Source: Ophiothrix spiculata (taxonomy: Eukaryota > Echinodermata > Ophiuroidea > Amphilepidida > Ophiotrichidae). From it: DNA of 20,529 nt. The stretch lies in the NCBI GenBank assembly GCA_000969725.1, contig JXSR01S072280.1; one strand, written 5' to 3'. Under the pieces are notes generated by a model. It was given only the letters and a program-made list of their open reading frames with translations, was not told the origin of the DNA and searched no databases. Below are positions 1-9,840 of this stretch, piece after piece. The translations under genes and the position numbers were made by a program. Each line of letters opens with the position of its first letter. The first letter of the stretch is position 1.

Positions 1-921
1 TTGATGTCGAATTTGGGGTCAATATTTAGCTAAGATTCCATATTTTTCATATATGTCAATATCGTTGGACTTTGAGGGCTCTTACTTGGATTTATGGGGG
101 TCAGACTGACTGTTCACTTATCTTTTGTGAGGTGTTTATATATGAAGTATATAATTTTGACTATTCAGCACAACCTCCAGTAAAGTCTGCCAGGTTCATT
201 TTTGGTAGACTCAATAAGAACACAACTTCAGTAGTTGAGTTATGATTCTTCAAATTATGACATGTCAAAAAATCTAAAATGGAGAAAACTTTCGTTACAG
301 TTTCCATATTTCCAACACAACTACATTAAGAAAATGTTATTTTTCAGATATTTTGGAGTTGAAATGAAAGCTGATGTTTTGCTAGGAATTTATTAATAAT
401 TATTTAAGAAATGCATGGACATTTCAAATCTGCAAAAATTACATATATATAAATTCTGCAATTTTGGACTAGTGGTTCATATTATGAAAGTCTCTAATAG
501 GAGAATAATATTTAACAAGTTTCTTCAAATTGTGATAATTGATGGGTACAAGTATCAAAAGAATTTGTGATTTTTGTTTTGTTTATTACAGGCATGATTA
601 TCTTCAGGTTTTTGCCTGAATTCAGGCAAAAATGCTTAGATCTTCACTGTACAAAAGTATTGGGAAATTCACATTTTCAGGCAAATTCAGGCAAAATTAC
701 AAAAAGCCATAACCATCCCTGTTAATATTGTTTTATACACGACGTGCTTGGCCAAGACTAGTGGTAGAAGAAGCGTCCGACTCTTAATCATGTGGCATTT
801 AGAGCCTGGAGTATGAGCCTGCTCCATGAGTAGCACATGTAGTGAGTGTCCTTGAGCAAGACTGTAACGCACATGTGCCTTTTCCAACCCAGGTGTTGAA
901 TATTTTAATGCTGGGAAGATA
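1..921. other. AT-rich intronic or intergenic stretch
   Basis: No exon is recognisable. At about 591-705 there are four occurrences of a CAGGCAAA/TTTGCCTG-type word in both orientations, probably the remnant of a short interspersed or hairpin repeat. The rest shows no coding signal. Confidence 0.5.
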
Positions 922-1617
922 AGGCCAAAAAAAAAAATGTTTGCTTGTCCTCATCCGACCGACCTATTCTCACGCTGCGACCGTATAACTGTTTTTTTTT
1001 TCAAAAAGGTTTTTTTTTCAAAATTTTGCACAAAAATCGTGAAATTCCGATGACGAATGCAAGTCCCAGGTATGACGTCACGAATTAATATTCATATTTT
1101 AATACCAGGTCTACCGATTGTGAACTTATAAACATAGAGAAAATTGGAAGGCCATAAATTTAGCGTAGTTTTCGGTACTTTTCTACATATTAATGGATGA
1201 TCGAGCATTTCTATTGCACTTAAACATCAAACGGAACACACAATCTAATTAAAATTGCAAAGATTGTACAGATATGTGTAAGGCCTTTTGAGAAAAAGGC
1301 AATTTTAGTCGGGTAAGTGAAACTAGGTTGCCGAATTTTGCACCGGATTTTGCGTACATTTTTTGCTTTACACCATTTTAATGGATGAGCGAGTACTTCT
1401 ATTGCATCTAAACATAAAACGAAACCCAGAAACTAATGTAAAGTGAAAAATGTTCTTTGATTTTCATTTGGGGTTTTTGAGAAAATAGCAATTTTACCTG
1501 GGAAAATAAGATAAACATGTAGAATAAAAAAAATCAAAAGAAAAAAAAAAAATTGACCGACCGACCCCGAAGTTTCAAATTCAAATGAGGACAAGCAAAC
1601 TTTTTTTTTTTTGGCCT
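922..1617. mobile_element. 0.7-kb non-autonomous TIR element
   Basis: The ends are inverted copies of AGGCC, then a run of A, then GTTTGCTTGTCCTCAT, about 33 bp with one or two differences. Inside the right end a GGTCGGTCGGTC run mirrors CCGACCGACC on the left. The core contains a diverged direct duplication (about 1150-1317 and 1338-1508) sharing AATGGATGAxCGAG, TTCTATTGCA, TAAACAT and TTTGAGAAAA...GCAATTTTA. No long ORF is present, so the element is non-autonomous. The flanking target duplication is not clear. Confidence 0.75.
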
Positions 1618-2068
1618 AATAGATGTGTTGAACGTTGCTCTTAAGTACCAAGTTTTTAAGTTTAAAGGTACATTGACCGATTTTTTAAATTTAAATTTTC
1701 ACTGTCATTTTGAAGATCACTGCTTATGATGCTTCAATTTCAAATTTCAGTTAATCAGAACAACCGTTTTGAATTTATGAGCAATTCTGTATTTTCCATT
1801 TTCCTACACTTTCCTGTGTACATAATTTTATGGTAACCATAAAATTTATAATTATATATATATAAAACATTTTCACTTATATCTCCAAAACGTGAGATGT
1901 TTCAGCTATAAAACTTCACATGGGTAATGAGAAAAATATGAGGAATATTTTGGTACCCAAATCTCAGAAAGTTTGAAAAATGCTGACCCAATTGGACAGG
2001 GCCTTTGAATGTGTGTGATTTTTAAAGGCTATTGATTTCAAATGGATGTATTTTTTTTTAATTTTCAG
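1618..2068. other. Intronic AT-rich stretch before exon 1
   Basis: No gene is visible. It includes a TA run at about 1851-1863 and the pyrimidine tract and acceptor of the first exon. Confidence 0.6.
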
Positions 2069-2268
2069 ATTTCGACAAAAGAACAGAGATTCCTACTGTT
2101 CTTCATTTTGCAGCCAAATATAGACTCAAAACTATGTGTTCCATTTTGTTGAGCTTCCCTGGTGCTTTCCAAGCAATGCAGATCAAGAATTGTGACGGTG
2201 ATACGCCAAGCTCATTAGCTGAGAAGAACGGCGATGAAGTCTTGAAAGACTTTATGGAAAATTATATG
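2069..2268 (+). CDS. PIK3AP1-like: Exon 1 seen: ankyrin-type segment of BCAP-like adaptor
   Basis: The exon is preceded by a T-rich tract ending in TTTTCAG and followed by the donor GTGAGT. It is 200 bp: two bases complete a codon begun upstream, then 66 codons stay open, ending in phase 0. The peptide holds IPTVLHFAAKYRLKTMCSIL, then SFPGAFQAM, then NCDGDTPSSLAEKNGDEVLK and a helical end FMENYM. The pattern LHFAAKYxLK...LL...PGA...A...N.DG.TP..LAE..G is the ankyrin-like repeat found just after the DBB domain in BCAP/BANK proteins. The first base of the split codon must come from an exon before this window or one I could not see in 1-2068. This is the strongest exon for family assignment. Confidence 0.88.
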
Positions 2269-2764
2269 GTGAGTTAATTAAAAATATTTAGGGATAACAG
2301 GTCCTTTTACAACCATGTCCTCCTCTAGATTGCGTTGCCCATTGAAGTAGAGTGTGTGCTTAGGTATTCAAACACGCCATAGCATTAATATGTTCATCAC
2401 AAATCAACAACGATGCATCCATGCGTCTTCATATTTTTATCGTGCAAGGGTAGCTTTAGCCATACCGAGCATGATAAAAATACACCAACGCTTTGGGTGC
2501 AGAGAAATATACTAATTTCTATAAAAGTTCGATTTTTAGAAATATTGAATAAGGTCTTCAATGTTAATGTACCAACAGCTATCTTGGCCAGTCTTCTTCT
2601 TTGACTAGGCAGCTTAACCCTGAAGAATTTGGTTCAACATGTCCCCATATTTTTTTATTGTGCTTTATATTAAACCTGCAGCTAGGTCCAATTTGTAGGC
2701 CACAGCTTATATAGTGCTGGTATTGCAAATATTGAAACAAACATATATGTACAAATATCCAGCC

Positions 2765-2885
2765 CCTGCATGCAATGAGGATAAAGTGCCTTGCCCAAGG
2801 ACACAACACAATAGCATGAGTAGGGCTCGAACTTGCAGCCTATTGATTATTAGACAGGTGCCTTATCCACTAGGTCATGCATGCT
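2765..2885 (-). mobile_element. tRNA-derived SINE, minus strand
   Basis: Read on the minus strand, the sequence shows a polymerase III A-box-like TGACCTAGTGGATAAGGC and, about 40 bp on, a B-box-like AAGTTCGAGCCC, the spacing of a tRNA-derived SINE head. A conserved-looking body follows with GTGTCCTTGGGCAAGGCACT, a motif common in invertebrate tRNA-SINEs. The 3' tail boundary towards lower coordinates is not resolved. Confidence 0.75.
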
Positions 2886-3404
2886 CTTCAATTATCATAT
2901 TTATTTTCCTGTTCAGGGCTCTAATAACAGATGTTTGTTTCTAGTCTAATATGCTGGTCTACACATGACAACTCCCTTATACACTAATTTCTAAATTTAA
3001 AATTTTAGGTCAAGTTATGGTATTCTTTTAATGACTATACTTTGATCATCACTAAATAGGCAGGAATTAAGAAGCTTTTCTTCAGCAAGTTAACATAGTC
3101 CCACTTACATGCGTGCCGTAAATACCGATGTACGAGTCATGCGTACGACGCACGCTGCGTCTCCTGCAGTTTTCCTGTATTCAGCTAAGCAACACTCACG
3201 CTTACTTCCTCTGTATCTATTCACGATGAGAGAAAAAAAACCACCTATTTGATGTTGATCAAAGTATAAGATGATGCCCAATTAACTTATGCGGTACAAG
3301 CAAACGTTACAAGTTCTGAAAGGTAAAATAGGTCAAAATATGCATCAAACATAGGAAAATACGTCAGTTAGTTGTATTTATTTTGATTATTTGCTCCATT
3401 GCAG
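2886..3404. other. Intron 1, remainder
   Basis: No gene is visible. A CpG-rich patch at about 3110-3180 (GCGTGCC...GTACGACGCACGCTGCG) stands out from the AT-rich background without an obvious function. Confidence 0.5.
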
Positions 3405-3437
3405 TATTACAGCTCATTCCCTGACGAGCCTGATGGC
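3405..3437 (+). CDS. PIK3AP1-like: Exon 2: 33-bp micro-exon
   Basis: A tract ending TTGCTCCATTGCAG precedes the exon and the perfect donor GTAAGT follows it. It encodes 11 residues, YYSSFPDEPDG, phase 0 at both ends, so it could be skipped without shifting the frame. The two adjacent tyrosines and acidic residues extend the linker after the ankyrin segment. A second AG at 3411-3412 would give a 25-bp exon that breaks the frame, so 3405 is preferred. Length alone gives little evidence; the support comes from splice sites and phase. Confidence 0.65.
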
Positions 3438-3686
3438 GTAAGTTGCTTCGCATGGTTACTGATTGATTGATTGCATGAGTCTGACATTTACAGTCTTGGA
3501 ATAAAATGTTTTTGTTACATGGTTACCAGCCTGCTATAGACCATTGGCATAATTTCCCCATTGCCGGCTGATGACAGCAATTGACACCATCTATCACCAA
3601 TGAAAGCAAGACCCAAGGTGTCATTTCATATATGGACATCTTTGGACTTGCTTTCAGTGGTTGTTTGTTGACCACATGAAATCACT

Positions 3687-4546
3687 GTTAAAGGGACTAG
3701 CCTAGATTCCACCTAGAATAAAACTTACAGAAATGCTCTAAATAAAGGTTAAAGGTATATATAGTAAAATCCAAAAAAGTGCAAAAATTTACACACAAAT
3801 GGCTCAAATTGAGAGAGAATTAATTTGTAATATATCATTCTTTGATGGTGGTGTGACTATCCTTATAGTTCTCGCTAGCTCGGTGGAATAGTTCTCGGAC
3901 TGTTAAACATAAGATATCGATTGTTCCGCGTTCGAGTCCAGCTGGGAGCTGAGTATGCGAAAACTGTATATATTCTATGAGGGTGTGAATTGCTCAAGCT
4001 AGGGTTGGGCCAATATGTAGGCTGCAGTAAGCCCTTTGGCCCCAGAGAGTCCAGGTAGTGATTTAACCCAATGATTAGAACTGCTCTGTAAAGTGTGCTG
4101 AGGCCGTGTGGAATTACAAGTCAGGGGGACCGTGTAATGCACTATAAATCACCTGCAATTTTAAAAATCCTGTGTTTTCTAAATCCTAATTTTGTACCTC
4201 AGATGGATTTACCAAATAAGTATCAAACAGCTCCTGGAGATCATTTAATACATTAAAAGTGAAACAATTTCATCAAAAATAATTTGTTTACCCATCACAG
4301 GTGTAGAAACAAGATGCTTGTTTAGTTTTCGAACTAGAAACACTGTTTTCACACCACTTTTTTGAGCCGGTGTAAAAAAATTTAAGTAGGTAAAAAATTA
4401 CAATTTTCTCATAATATTCCTCAAAATCATGGAAAACTACTTGTAAGTTATATTACTATATTACTATAAACATGTTCTATCGATTTAAGTAAAACAAATA
4501 TGTAGGTAAAAAATTAGTCTGAAGAATCTTGGCCAGTCCCTTTAAC
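3687..4546. mobile_element. TTAA-ended TIR element carrying a SINE
   Basis: GTTAAAGGGACTAGCC at 3687-3702 is mirrored by GGCCAGTCCCTTTAAC at 4531-4546 (15 of 16 bases). Both ends show TTAA followed by AGGGACT, compatible with a TTAA target duplication (piggyBac-type or other TTAA-specific MITE). No transposase ORF is present. The tRNA-SINE at about 3860-4150 lies inside it. Confidence 0.6.
3860..4150 (+). mobile_element. tRNA-derived SINE, plus strand
   Basis: The A box TAGCTCGGTGG at 3876-3886 and B box CGTTCGAGTCC at 3929-3939 are close matches to tRNA internal promoter consensus with normal spacing. A tRNA-unrelated body follows, with the tail-like sequence CTCTGTAAAGTG...TGCACTATAAAT, resembling the 3' ends shared between SINEs and partner LINEs. 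The exact 3' end is uncertain. Confidence 0.75.
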
Positions 4547-4861
4547 GTCATAGTCACTGTCACAGGTGATGGGAAATAGGGATATGGTTATTGGTTATGA
4601 AAATGGAAAACTCGGATTGCTTGTTGTATGCATCAGAAGATTGAATATAGTATCAAAAAGCATGCTCTATTCTCAGAATCTTTGTATCATTTTTTTTTTA
4701 GCATGACAACATAAATACTCAATTGCAGTGGAGTATATATGTATGCAAATAATTTTAAGCGCACATTTTTTTTAAACAAAACCTTTAATGTATTATGAGA
4801 ACAATCACAGTCTTTGAATGCAAATGACTAAGAAATCTTCATTCAAAGTGTGATACCTTAA

Positions 4862-5952
4862 ACAGTAGGACAGCCAAAAAGGGAGATCAAAGGGTGCCGA
4901 CAAAATTATTAAACACACAGACTTTTCAGCTCTGAACTGCACACTTTTGGGGTAGAAGATGATGCTGTTTCCCGCGATATTTTAAAATATTTTCTTCAAA
5001 ATCACGTTAAAGTTCTTGAAATACTCTTTTAAACCAATATTTTCTTTACAATTAATATTTATTTATAGCTGTGGAATCTCAATCCAAAGTTTTGGTTATG
5101 AAATTTCGACTTGGAACTAAAAAGTTTGTTTACTTATTTCTTCTTTAAATAGAAAAATATCCAATGCTTTACAGTATTCAAGAATGTTTTAATTCATCAA
5201 AACAAACTTTGATTTAAAATAGCCGCCCATTTCCAGAGATGGGCACCTTCCATGAAAGCATGAAATTAACAATAAATAACCATAACATTATTCTTCGATA
5301 AACACATTTTACAGCAATTTTTAGCGTCTTTGACAGACAAACGTGCAATTTCTTTGCGTGATGTTTAGAAAGCCCGCACGAAGGAGCGCAACGCACAAGA
5401 GTTTACGTGTTTACTTTCCTTATTACACAAGCGCGTTTACGCGCAAAATTAATAAGTAGGCTGATGGGGTAAAAATAGCGACAATATATTGAGAAATCAA
5501 ACAAGTATCAACAAAATCCTTTCTTGTAAAATATCCAACAGAATTTAGGAAAAACTAATAAGAGAAGCTTGTAGATCCATATAGTAGATCTTTATATTTC
5601 CAGAAATTCAGAGATGGGCACCTCGTAATTTTGAAAATATAGATGAAACGCAGTTTGACTGGATCGGTTTTGGAGGTAATTCTGTGGAGTTTTCTTGCCA
5701 TAAATTTGGGACAAAAGTGTTATGATCAAGTATTAAAACATCTTCAATCTCAATGATTTTGTATAACCAAATAATTTTAAGTTTGTACAACACAATCCTA
5801 TTCAAAGCGTTTGTTTTCAAGAAAGCAAATTCGTAAACAATATTTTTGAAAAATATTTACCATTTAGGGTTATGTTTGCTGGCAAAAACTGCTGCGTTAC
5901 ATCGCGTAATGATTAATAATTTGATGCAAAAGGCCGCTGGCTGTCCTACTGT
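4862..5952. mobile_element. 1.1-kb non-autonomous TIR element
   Basis: ACAGTAGGACAGCCA at 4862-4876 is perfectly mirrored at 5938-5952. The interior is AT-rich, has no long ORF and includes a short direct repeat CAGAGATGGGCACCT-like at about 5234 and 5609. A target duplication is not clear, so the superfamily is unassigned. Confidence 0.6.
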
Positions 5953-6391
5953 AAATTCTAAAGCAGATTCCTATAGCAAATAGTCTTGAGAAAGTAAAGC
6001 ACATTGATAACTAGGATTCAAGTAATACAGATTTCATAGGTAACTGATCATTTGTTTAACTTTCAAACTGCTTCTAATGCAATCTTTGTTATTCTAAATC
6101 ACTCTCTATTGTTAGTGGATTTAATTCTTGCACACTTAGATCATGGTATTGACATGCTAGAATGTACGTAATTAATGCAATGGTACATTTTCAAGGTGGT
6201 ATTTGGTCCTGTTCTATGCTGGTGACTTTTTGAGGGTTTATATATATGCGCAAACAATAGTTTTATGTGGTTGAAAATGAAACAGTTTACACATTTTATC
6301 TACACGCTTTTTATGCATTTGAATTGTCATATTGGTTTTGTAATGATTTTATTGGGAAATGAAAATGTTGATTTCAATTTTGATTTTGTAG
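5953..6391. other. Intron 2, end
   Basis: No gene or repeat is recognised apart from the acceptor of exon 3. Confidence 0.5.
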
Positions 6392-6503
6392 GAGGAAGCA
6401 GTTGTTGAAGGCAACCATCATCCGGATGAAATAGGACAGGTGAAGATTGGCGGCAATTACGTGGACATGCAATCAAAGGAAAGAATGATCAATGCACAAT
6501 ATA
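6392..6503 (+). CDS. PIK3AP1-like: Exon 3: linker with YVDM (YxxM) motif
   Basis: The acceptor is TTTTGATTTTGTAG and the donor GTAAGT. It is 112 bp: 37 full codons and one extra base, giving phase 1 at its end. The peptide begins EEAVVEGNHHPDEIGQ and continues with GGNYVDMQSKERMINAQY. YVDM fits the YxxM consensus which, when phosphorylated, binds the SH2 domains of the PI3-kinase p85 subunit; several such motifs define vertebrate BCAP. The motif is seen directly; its phosphorylation and binding are inferred. It follows a 2.95-kb intron filled with transposable elements. Confidence 0.85.
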
Positions 6504-6731
6504 GTAAGTAGTGGCCATGTTTTTTGAGGTGGGGCCCATCTGCGTTACATCTCACAGATTTCATCCTTCCTGGTAATAGGTGATTAGAGTTGATAAATAC
6601 CTTTATTTGGCTATTATTTCTAATTGATTTTATAGACTAATACGTTATCTTAAAAATCATACCCAAAATTATGACATTTCATATGATTATTGAAAAGTTG
6701 TGACAAAATTTGATGCACAATGTACATATCT

Positions 6732-6785
6732 CATCCACACCAACCGCCTTTATGCTCTAACCGCTCGGCCACGCTCCCCTCTACA
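6732..6785 (-). mobile_element. tRNA-like head fragment, minus strand
   Basis: On the minus strand the sequence reads AGCGTGGCCGAGCGGTTAGA, matching the D-arm and A box of serine/leucine-type tRNAs, but no matching anticodon arm or B box follows. It is a truncated SINE head or tRNA fragment, not a functional tRNA gene. Confidence 0.5.
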
Positions 6786-6843
6786 CTACCACATATCTAT
6801 TAGATTTCCAAATTGTTGATACTGATCATAATAAATTAACTGC

Positions 6844-6899
6844 ACCATCTGTTTTCTTATACTAAATTGTGACCATCTGTTCTCTTATACTAAATTGTG
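6844..6899 (+). repeat. 28-bp tandem duplication
   Basis: ACCATCTGTTTTCTTATACT followed by AAATTGTG is repeated directly with one base change. Confidence 0.9.
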
Positions 6900-7021
6900 A
6901 TAATATTAATATATTTTTACTTTGGATGTCTTAAAAGGGCATCCCCTAAAGTGTAACCCTGGACATTTTATGCCCCAACCTGTGACAAGCCACTCTCCAG
7001 ACAGAGTCTCTGACGTAGTTA

Positions 7022-7265
7022 GTTATGTGTGTACAAGAAAGTCTTATCTGCAATAGCTGCCATTTGTCGTAAATTTGGATTGCACACTGTATAATCTCAA
7101 GTCTTGGGTCAGTGGTTCTTGAAATGTCACCTGAAGAACCATTTCAAGAACCACTGACATAAGACAGGAACATTTTGAGTTATTTTTCACATTCTTGTAC
7201 AAGGTGTAAAATAAATATAACTTACGGCAGCCTTTGCAGATAAGACTTTCTAGCACTTACATGAC
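7022..7265. mobile_element. Palindromic MITE, copy 1
   Basis: The ends pair as inverted repeats around AAGAAAGTCTTATCTGCAA, with GGCAGC also mirrored. A central hairpin has 19-nt arms (7108-7126 and 7140-7158). It is the same element as 10439-10719 in the same orientation, but lacks part of the central palindrome. No coding capacity. Confidence 0.85.
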
Positions 7266-7840
7266 AAGTTGATAGTCGGAATTTGGTAACTATCTAAGGC
7301 TCAATTTTGATTCAGTGGTGTAATAGTTAAAGACAAATGTGATGGTAATCTTCACTGACTTTCATCAACCAACATATATGGGTATTACAGAACTAGTTCT
7401 GGCTCAGTGGTGCAACAGTTTGGTGAAAAATTTCATCTAATCATAATATAAAAGCCTTAAGTTATACACAAAACACAAAGCATGTACTCGTCATTTATGC
7501 GCTGTATTCCAGGGAAAAGGCAAGCAAAATGAAAAATAGCGTTAAATGGTAGCAATTACTCCCGAACCAGTAGATCTCAACCAACGGACCTCAGTGGAGC
7601 AGCTTTTCATATGGTGCCCTATTCTGAAAGATGCCTATTGGTCAAATTTTCCTCTCAACATCACAATCATCTTGAAGCAATTTGATTTAAACATTACAAT
7701 GTGTAACAAACCCATATGATGTTGCATTATGCATTTTACTGTATATTTTCAAATATCTCAATCTCCAGGCTCCAATCTACCTCATTGATTTTTTGCAGTT
7801 ATACAATGATCCGAATTGCAACATGAACAGTAGAGGCTGA
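7266..7840. other. Intron 3, AT-rich stretch
   Basis: No gene is visible. Two related phrases, TCAGTGGTGTAATAGTT and CTCAGTGGTGCAACAGTTT, occur about 90 bp apart and suggest a diverged duplication. Confidence 0.4.
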
Positions 7841-8131
7841 CTTCGCTCCTCGTCTGATGCTACCAGACTTGCTGTACCATGCTCTAAACGTCAAGCTGGG
7901 GAAAATTCATTTCCAATTTGCGGTCCCTGGCTTTGGAATCAGCTTCCGGTCAGCATCAGAGAGGCGCCGTCTTTCTCTGTTTTCAAACATATGCTAAATA
8001 CTCATTTGTTTCCAAAGTAGTGTCTCTGTTTTTTGTACAGATTTTGTTTATTGCCTTTGTATATTATTGTTTTGTAAAGTGCTGTGATTTCCGTTAGAAC
8101 GCTATATAAATGTTACTTTATTATTATTATG
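7841..8131 (+). mobile_element. Truncated 3' end of a non-LTR retrotransposon (LINE)
   Basis: Positions 7841-8020 encode the last 59 residues of a reverse-transcriptase ORF: LRSSSDATRLAVP, then GENSFPICGPWLWNQLP, VSIREAPSFSVFK and HLFPK before TAG. The pattern RSSSDxxRLxVP...GExSF...WNxLPxSIRxxxSxxxFKxxLxTHLF is typical of the C-terminal tail of CR1/L2/Jockey-like LINE ORF2 proteins. A 3' UTR follows with TGTAAAGTGCTGTG and CGCTATATAAATG, then (TTA)n, the classic LINE 3' tail. An in-frame TGA immediately precedes 7841, so it is 5'-truncated or decayed. Confidence 0.88.
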
Positions 8132-8389
8132 CCGAAATAAATAATTTGTTAAATGGTACTCATGCGTCGAATACACCAGAAAGCAACATCAAGCGTACCA
8201 TGCAATGAACAAGCCTTCAAATTAAGAATAACTTTTGATTTGAATGCTTACTGACCGTTTGGCTTGCTTGGTGGTTGAGTTTTCTAACCCTACCTCCCAG
8301 CACTCTTTGTGTTGTCAGTCCAACAAATTATTTATTTCTCCAAAGATACTTCTGATGACATAACATTCTAGAGTTTATAAACGATATGG

Positions 8390-8886
8390 TTGGGTTTGGT
8401 TATTTTGTCAAGGAACATTGATCTATCAGAGTTGGTAGCGGAATGCACAGAAAGAGGTTGGAGGGCTTATTGCTATCCGTTTGAAGTAGGCTGCCATGGT
8501 TTCATTGCATTTTCTTTCCAGAAGTGGCTGCGAGAGTTGGGTTTTAGTAGGAAACAGATCAAGTCAGTAAGCAGGGCAGTGTCTGAAGCAGCAGAAACAG
8601 GATCATCATGGGTGTGGTCAAAGTTTGTTCAAAGCAGATAGTCTGGACATGAAATACATCTTTTGGCTTAGTTGGAAATCACAGGGGTGATTTTCCACAA
8701 GAAGCAGACTATTTGCTAGTAGATGAAGAGACAGCAGCAGATATTTACTTTTTCAATTTAGCTCACCAGTTGGGAGGTAGTGCTTTTCATGCACTGCTGG
8801 CCCACCACCTCGAGGGAATATTGATTGTAAGCGGTCCGAAATTCATGTTGACGGGTGGCATATCAACTGATGATCCCCACTGGTGA
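8390..8886 (+). pseudogene. Frameshifted C-terminal fragment of a retroelement polyprotein
   Basis: Two consecutive open frames form one decayed ORF. The first (to TAG at 8641) contains CTERGWRAYCYPFEVGCHGF, then LGFSRKQIKSVSRAVSEAAE and SSWVW. The pattern C.ERGW....P.EVGC.GF...L..LG......K....SEAAE..S.W.W is one I associate with the C-terminal, endonuclease-like part of reverse-transcriptase ORFs in invertebrate and fish retroelements. The second frame (about 8653-8886) ends GPKFMLTGGISTDDPHW and a stop. The two frames differ by one position, so a frameshift has broken the ORF. No convincing start exists; the open frame begins at a TTG. The exact retroelement clade is not certain. Confidence 0.6.
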
Positions 8887-9000
8887 TAGCACAAGACTAT
8901 TACATTCTTGTCTTTTGTGTATATAGAACTATCTAGTGCTTGAGTAACTGTTCAGGAATTATAGTTGGTGATATTAATTTGATTTAATTTTATTTTTCAG

Positions 9001-9108
9001 TTAACAGAGGTCCAGGTACAAAATCCGACTATGACAGGCCTTTCCACATAGCAATACCGGCAGCTCAGACTCTGACCAGAGATGATACAATTAGATCTCT
9101 CATATCTG
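9001..9108 (+). CDS. PIK3AP1-like: Exon 4: linker exon whose 3' part seeds a tandem array
   Basis: The acceptor TTTAATTTTATTTTTCAG and donor GTAAGT bound 108 bp, phase 1 at both ends. The translation reads (S/I)NRGPGTKSDYDRPFHIA then IPAAQTLTRDDTIRSLIS and a split glycine codon. SDYDRPF offers a candidate tyrosine phosphorylation site; no known domain is visible. The last 76 bp together with the donor and about 70 bp of intron are repeated at least six more times directly downstream (9181-10054). Because the upstream 32 bp and the strong pyrimidine-rich acceptor occur only here, this copy is taken as the original exon. Confidence 0.8.
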
Positions 9109-9313
9109 GTAAGTTCAAGCCAGTTAACTTTGTCTCCACTGGGTCTGGGGTTCAAATCCCAGTAGTGTATATATATATATGACAAGCCTTTCCACATAGC
9201 AATACCAGCAGCTCAGACTCTGACTAGAGATGATACAATTAGATCTCTCATATCTGATAAGTTTAAGCCAGTTAAATTTGTCTCCACTGGGTCTGGGGTT
9301 CAAATCCCTGCAG

Positions 9314-9403
9314 AGTATGTATATGACAGGCCTTTCCACACAGCAATACCAGCAGCTCAGACTCTGACCAGAGATGATGATACAATTAGATCTCTCATAT
9401 CTG
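9314..9403 (+). other. Possible in-frame cassette exon (array unit 3)
   Basis: An AG formed by CCCTGCAG lies just before 9314 and the donor GTAAGT follows 9403. The 90 bp are open in phase 1-1, the same phase class as exon 4, so inclusion between exons 4 and 5 would keep the frame. The peptide begins EYVYDRPFHTAI and carries an extra Asp from the added GAT. The upstream pyrimidine tract is weak. No transcript evidence is available, so this is a prediction of splicing potential only. Confidence 0.3.
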
Positions 9404-9457
9404 GTAAGTTCAAGCCAGTTAACTTTGCCTCCACTGGGTCTGGGGTTCAAATCCCAG

Positions 9458-9547
9458 TAGTGTATGTATATGATGGGCATTTCCACATAGCAATACCAGC
9501 AGCTCAGACTCTGACCAGAGATGATACAATTAGATCAATCATATCTG
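9458..9547 (+). other. Possible in-frame cassette exon (array unit 4)
   Basis: An AG in ATCCCAG precedes 9458 and GTAAGT follows 9547. The 90 bp read open in phase 1-1, beginning VVYVYDGHFHIAI. The gap to the donor of the preceding candidate (9403) is only 54 bp, so both could hardly be spliced into one mRNA. The acceptor context is weak. This is inferred splicing potential. Confidence 0.25.
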
Positions 9548-9750
9548 GTAAGTTCAAGCCAGTTAACTTTGTCTCCACTGGGTCTGGGGTTCAAATCCCA
9601 GTAGTGTATATATATATGACAAGCCTTTCCACATAGCAATACCAGCAGCTCAGACTCTGACTAGAGATGATACAATTAGATCTCTCATATCTGATAAGTT
9701 CAAGCCAGTTAAATTTGTCTCCACTTGGTCTGGGGTTCAAATCCCTGCAG

Positions 9751-9840
9751 AGTATGTATATGACAGGCCTTTCCACACAGCAATACCAGCAGCTCAGACT
9801 CTGACCAGAGATGATGATACAATTAGATCTCTCATATCTG
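9751..9840 (+). other. Possible in-frame cassette exon (array unit 6)
   Basis: This is the duplicate of the candidate at 9314-9403, displaced by 437 bp, with the same CCCTGCAG acceptor, GTAAGT donor, 90-bp length, phase 1-1 and extra GAT. The conservation of all these features reflects the recent block duplication and is not evidence of selection by itself. Confidence 0.3.

Noticed and set aside
6732-6785. Functional tRNA-Ser/Leu gene on the minus strand
   Set aside because: Only the D-arm/A-box part is tRNA-like; anticodon arm, T arm and acceptor pairing are missing.
7044-7256. 70-residue minus-strand ORF
   Set aside because: It lies entirely within the palindromic MITE; open frames arise from the inverted arms.
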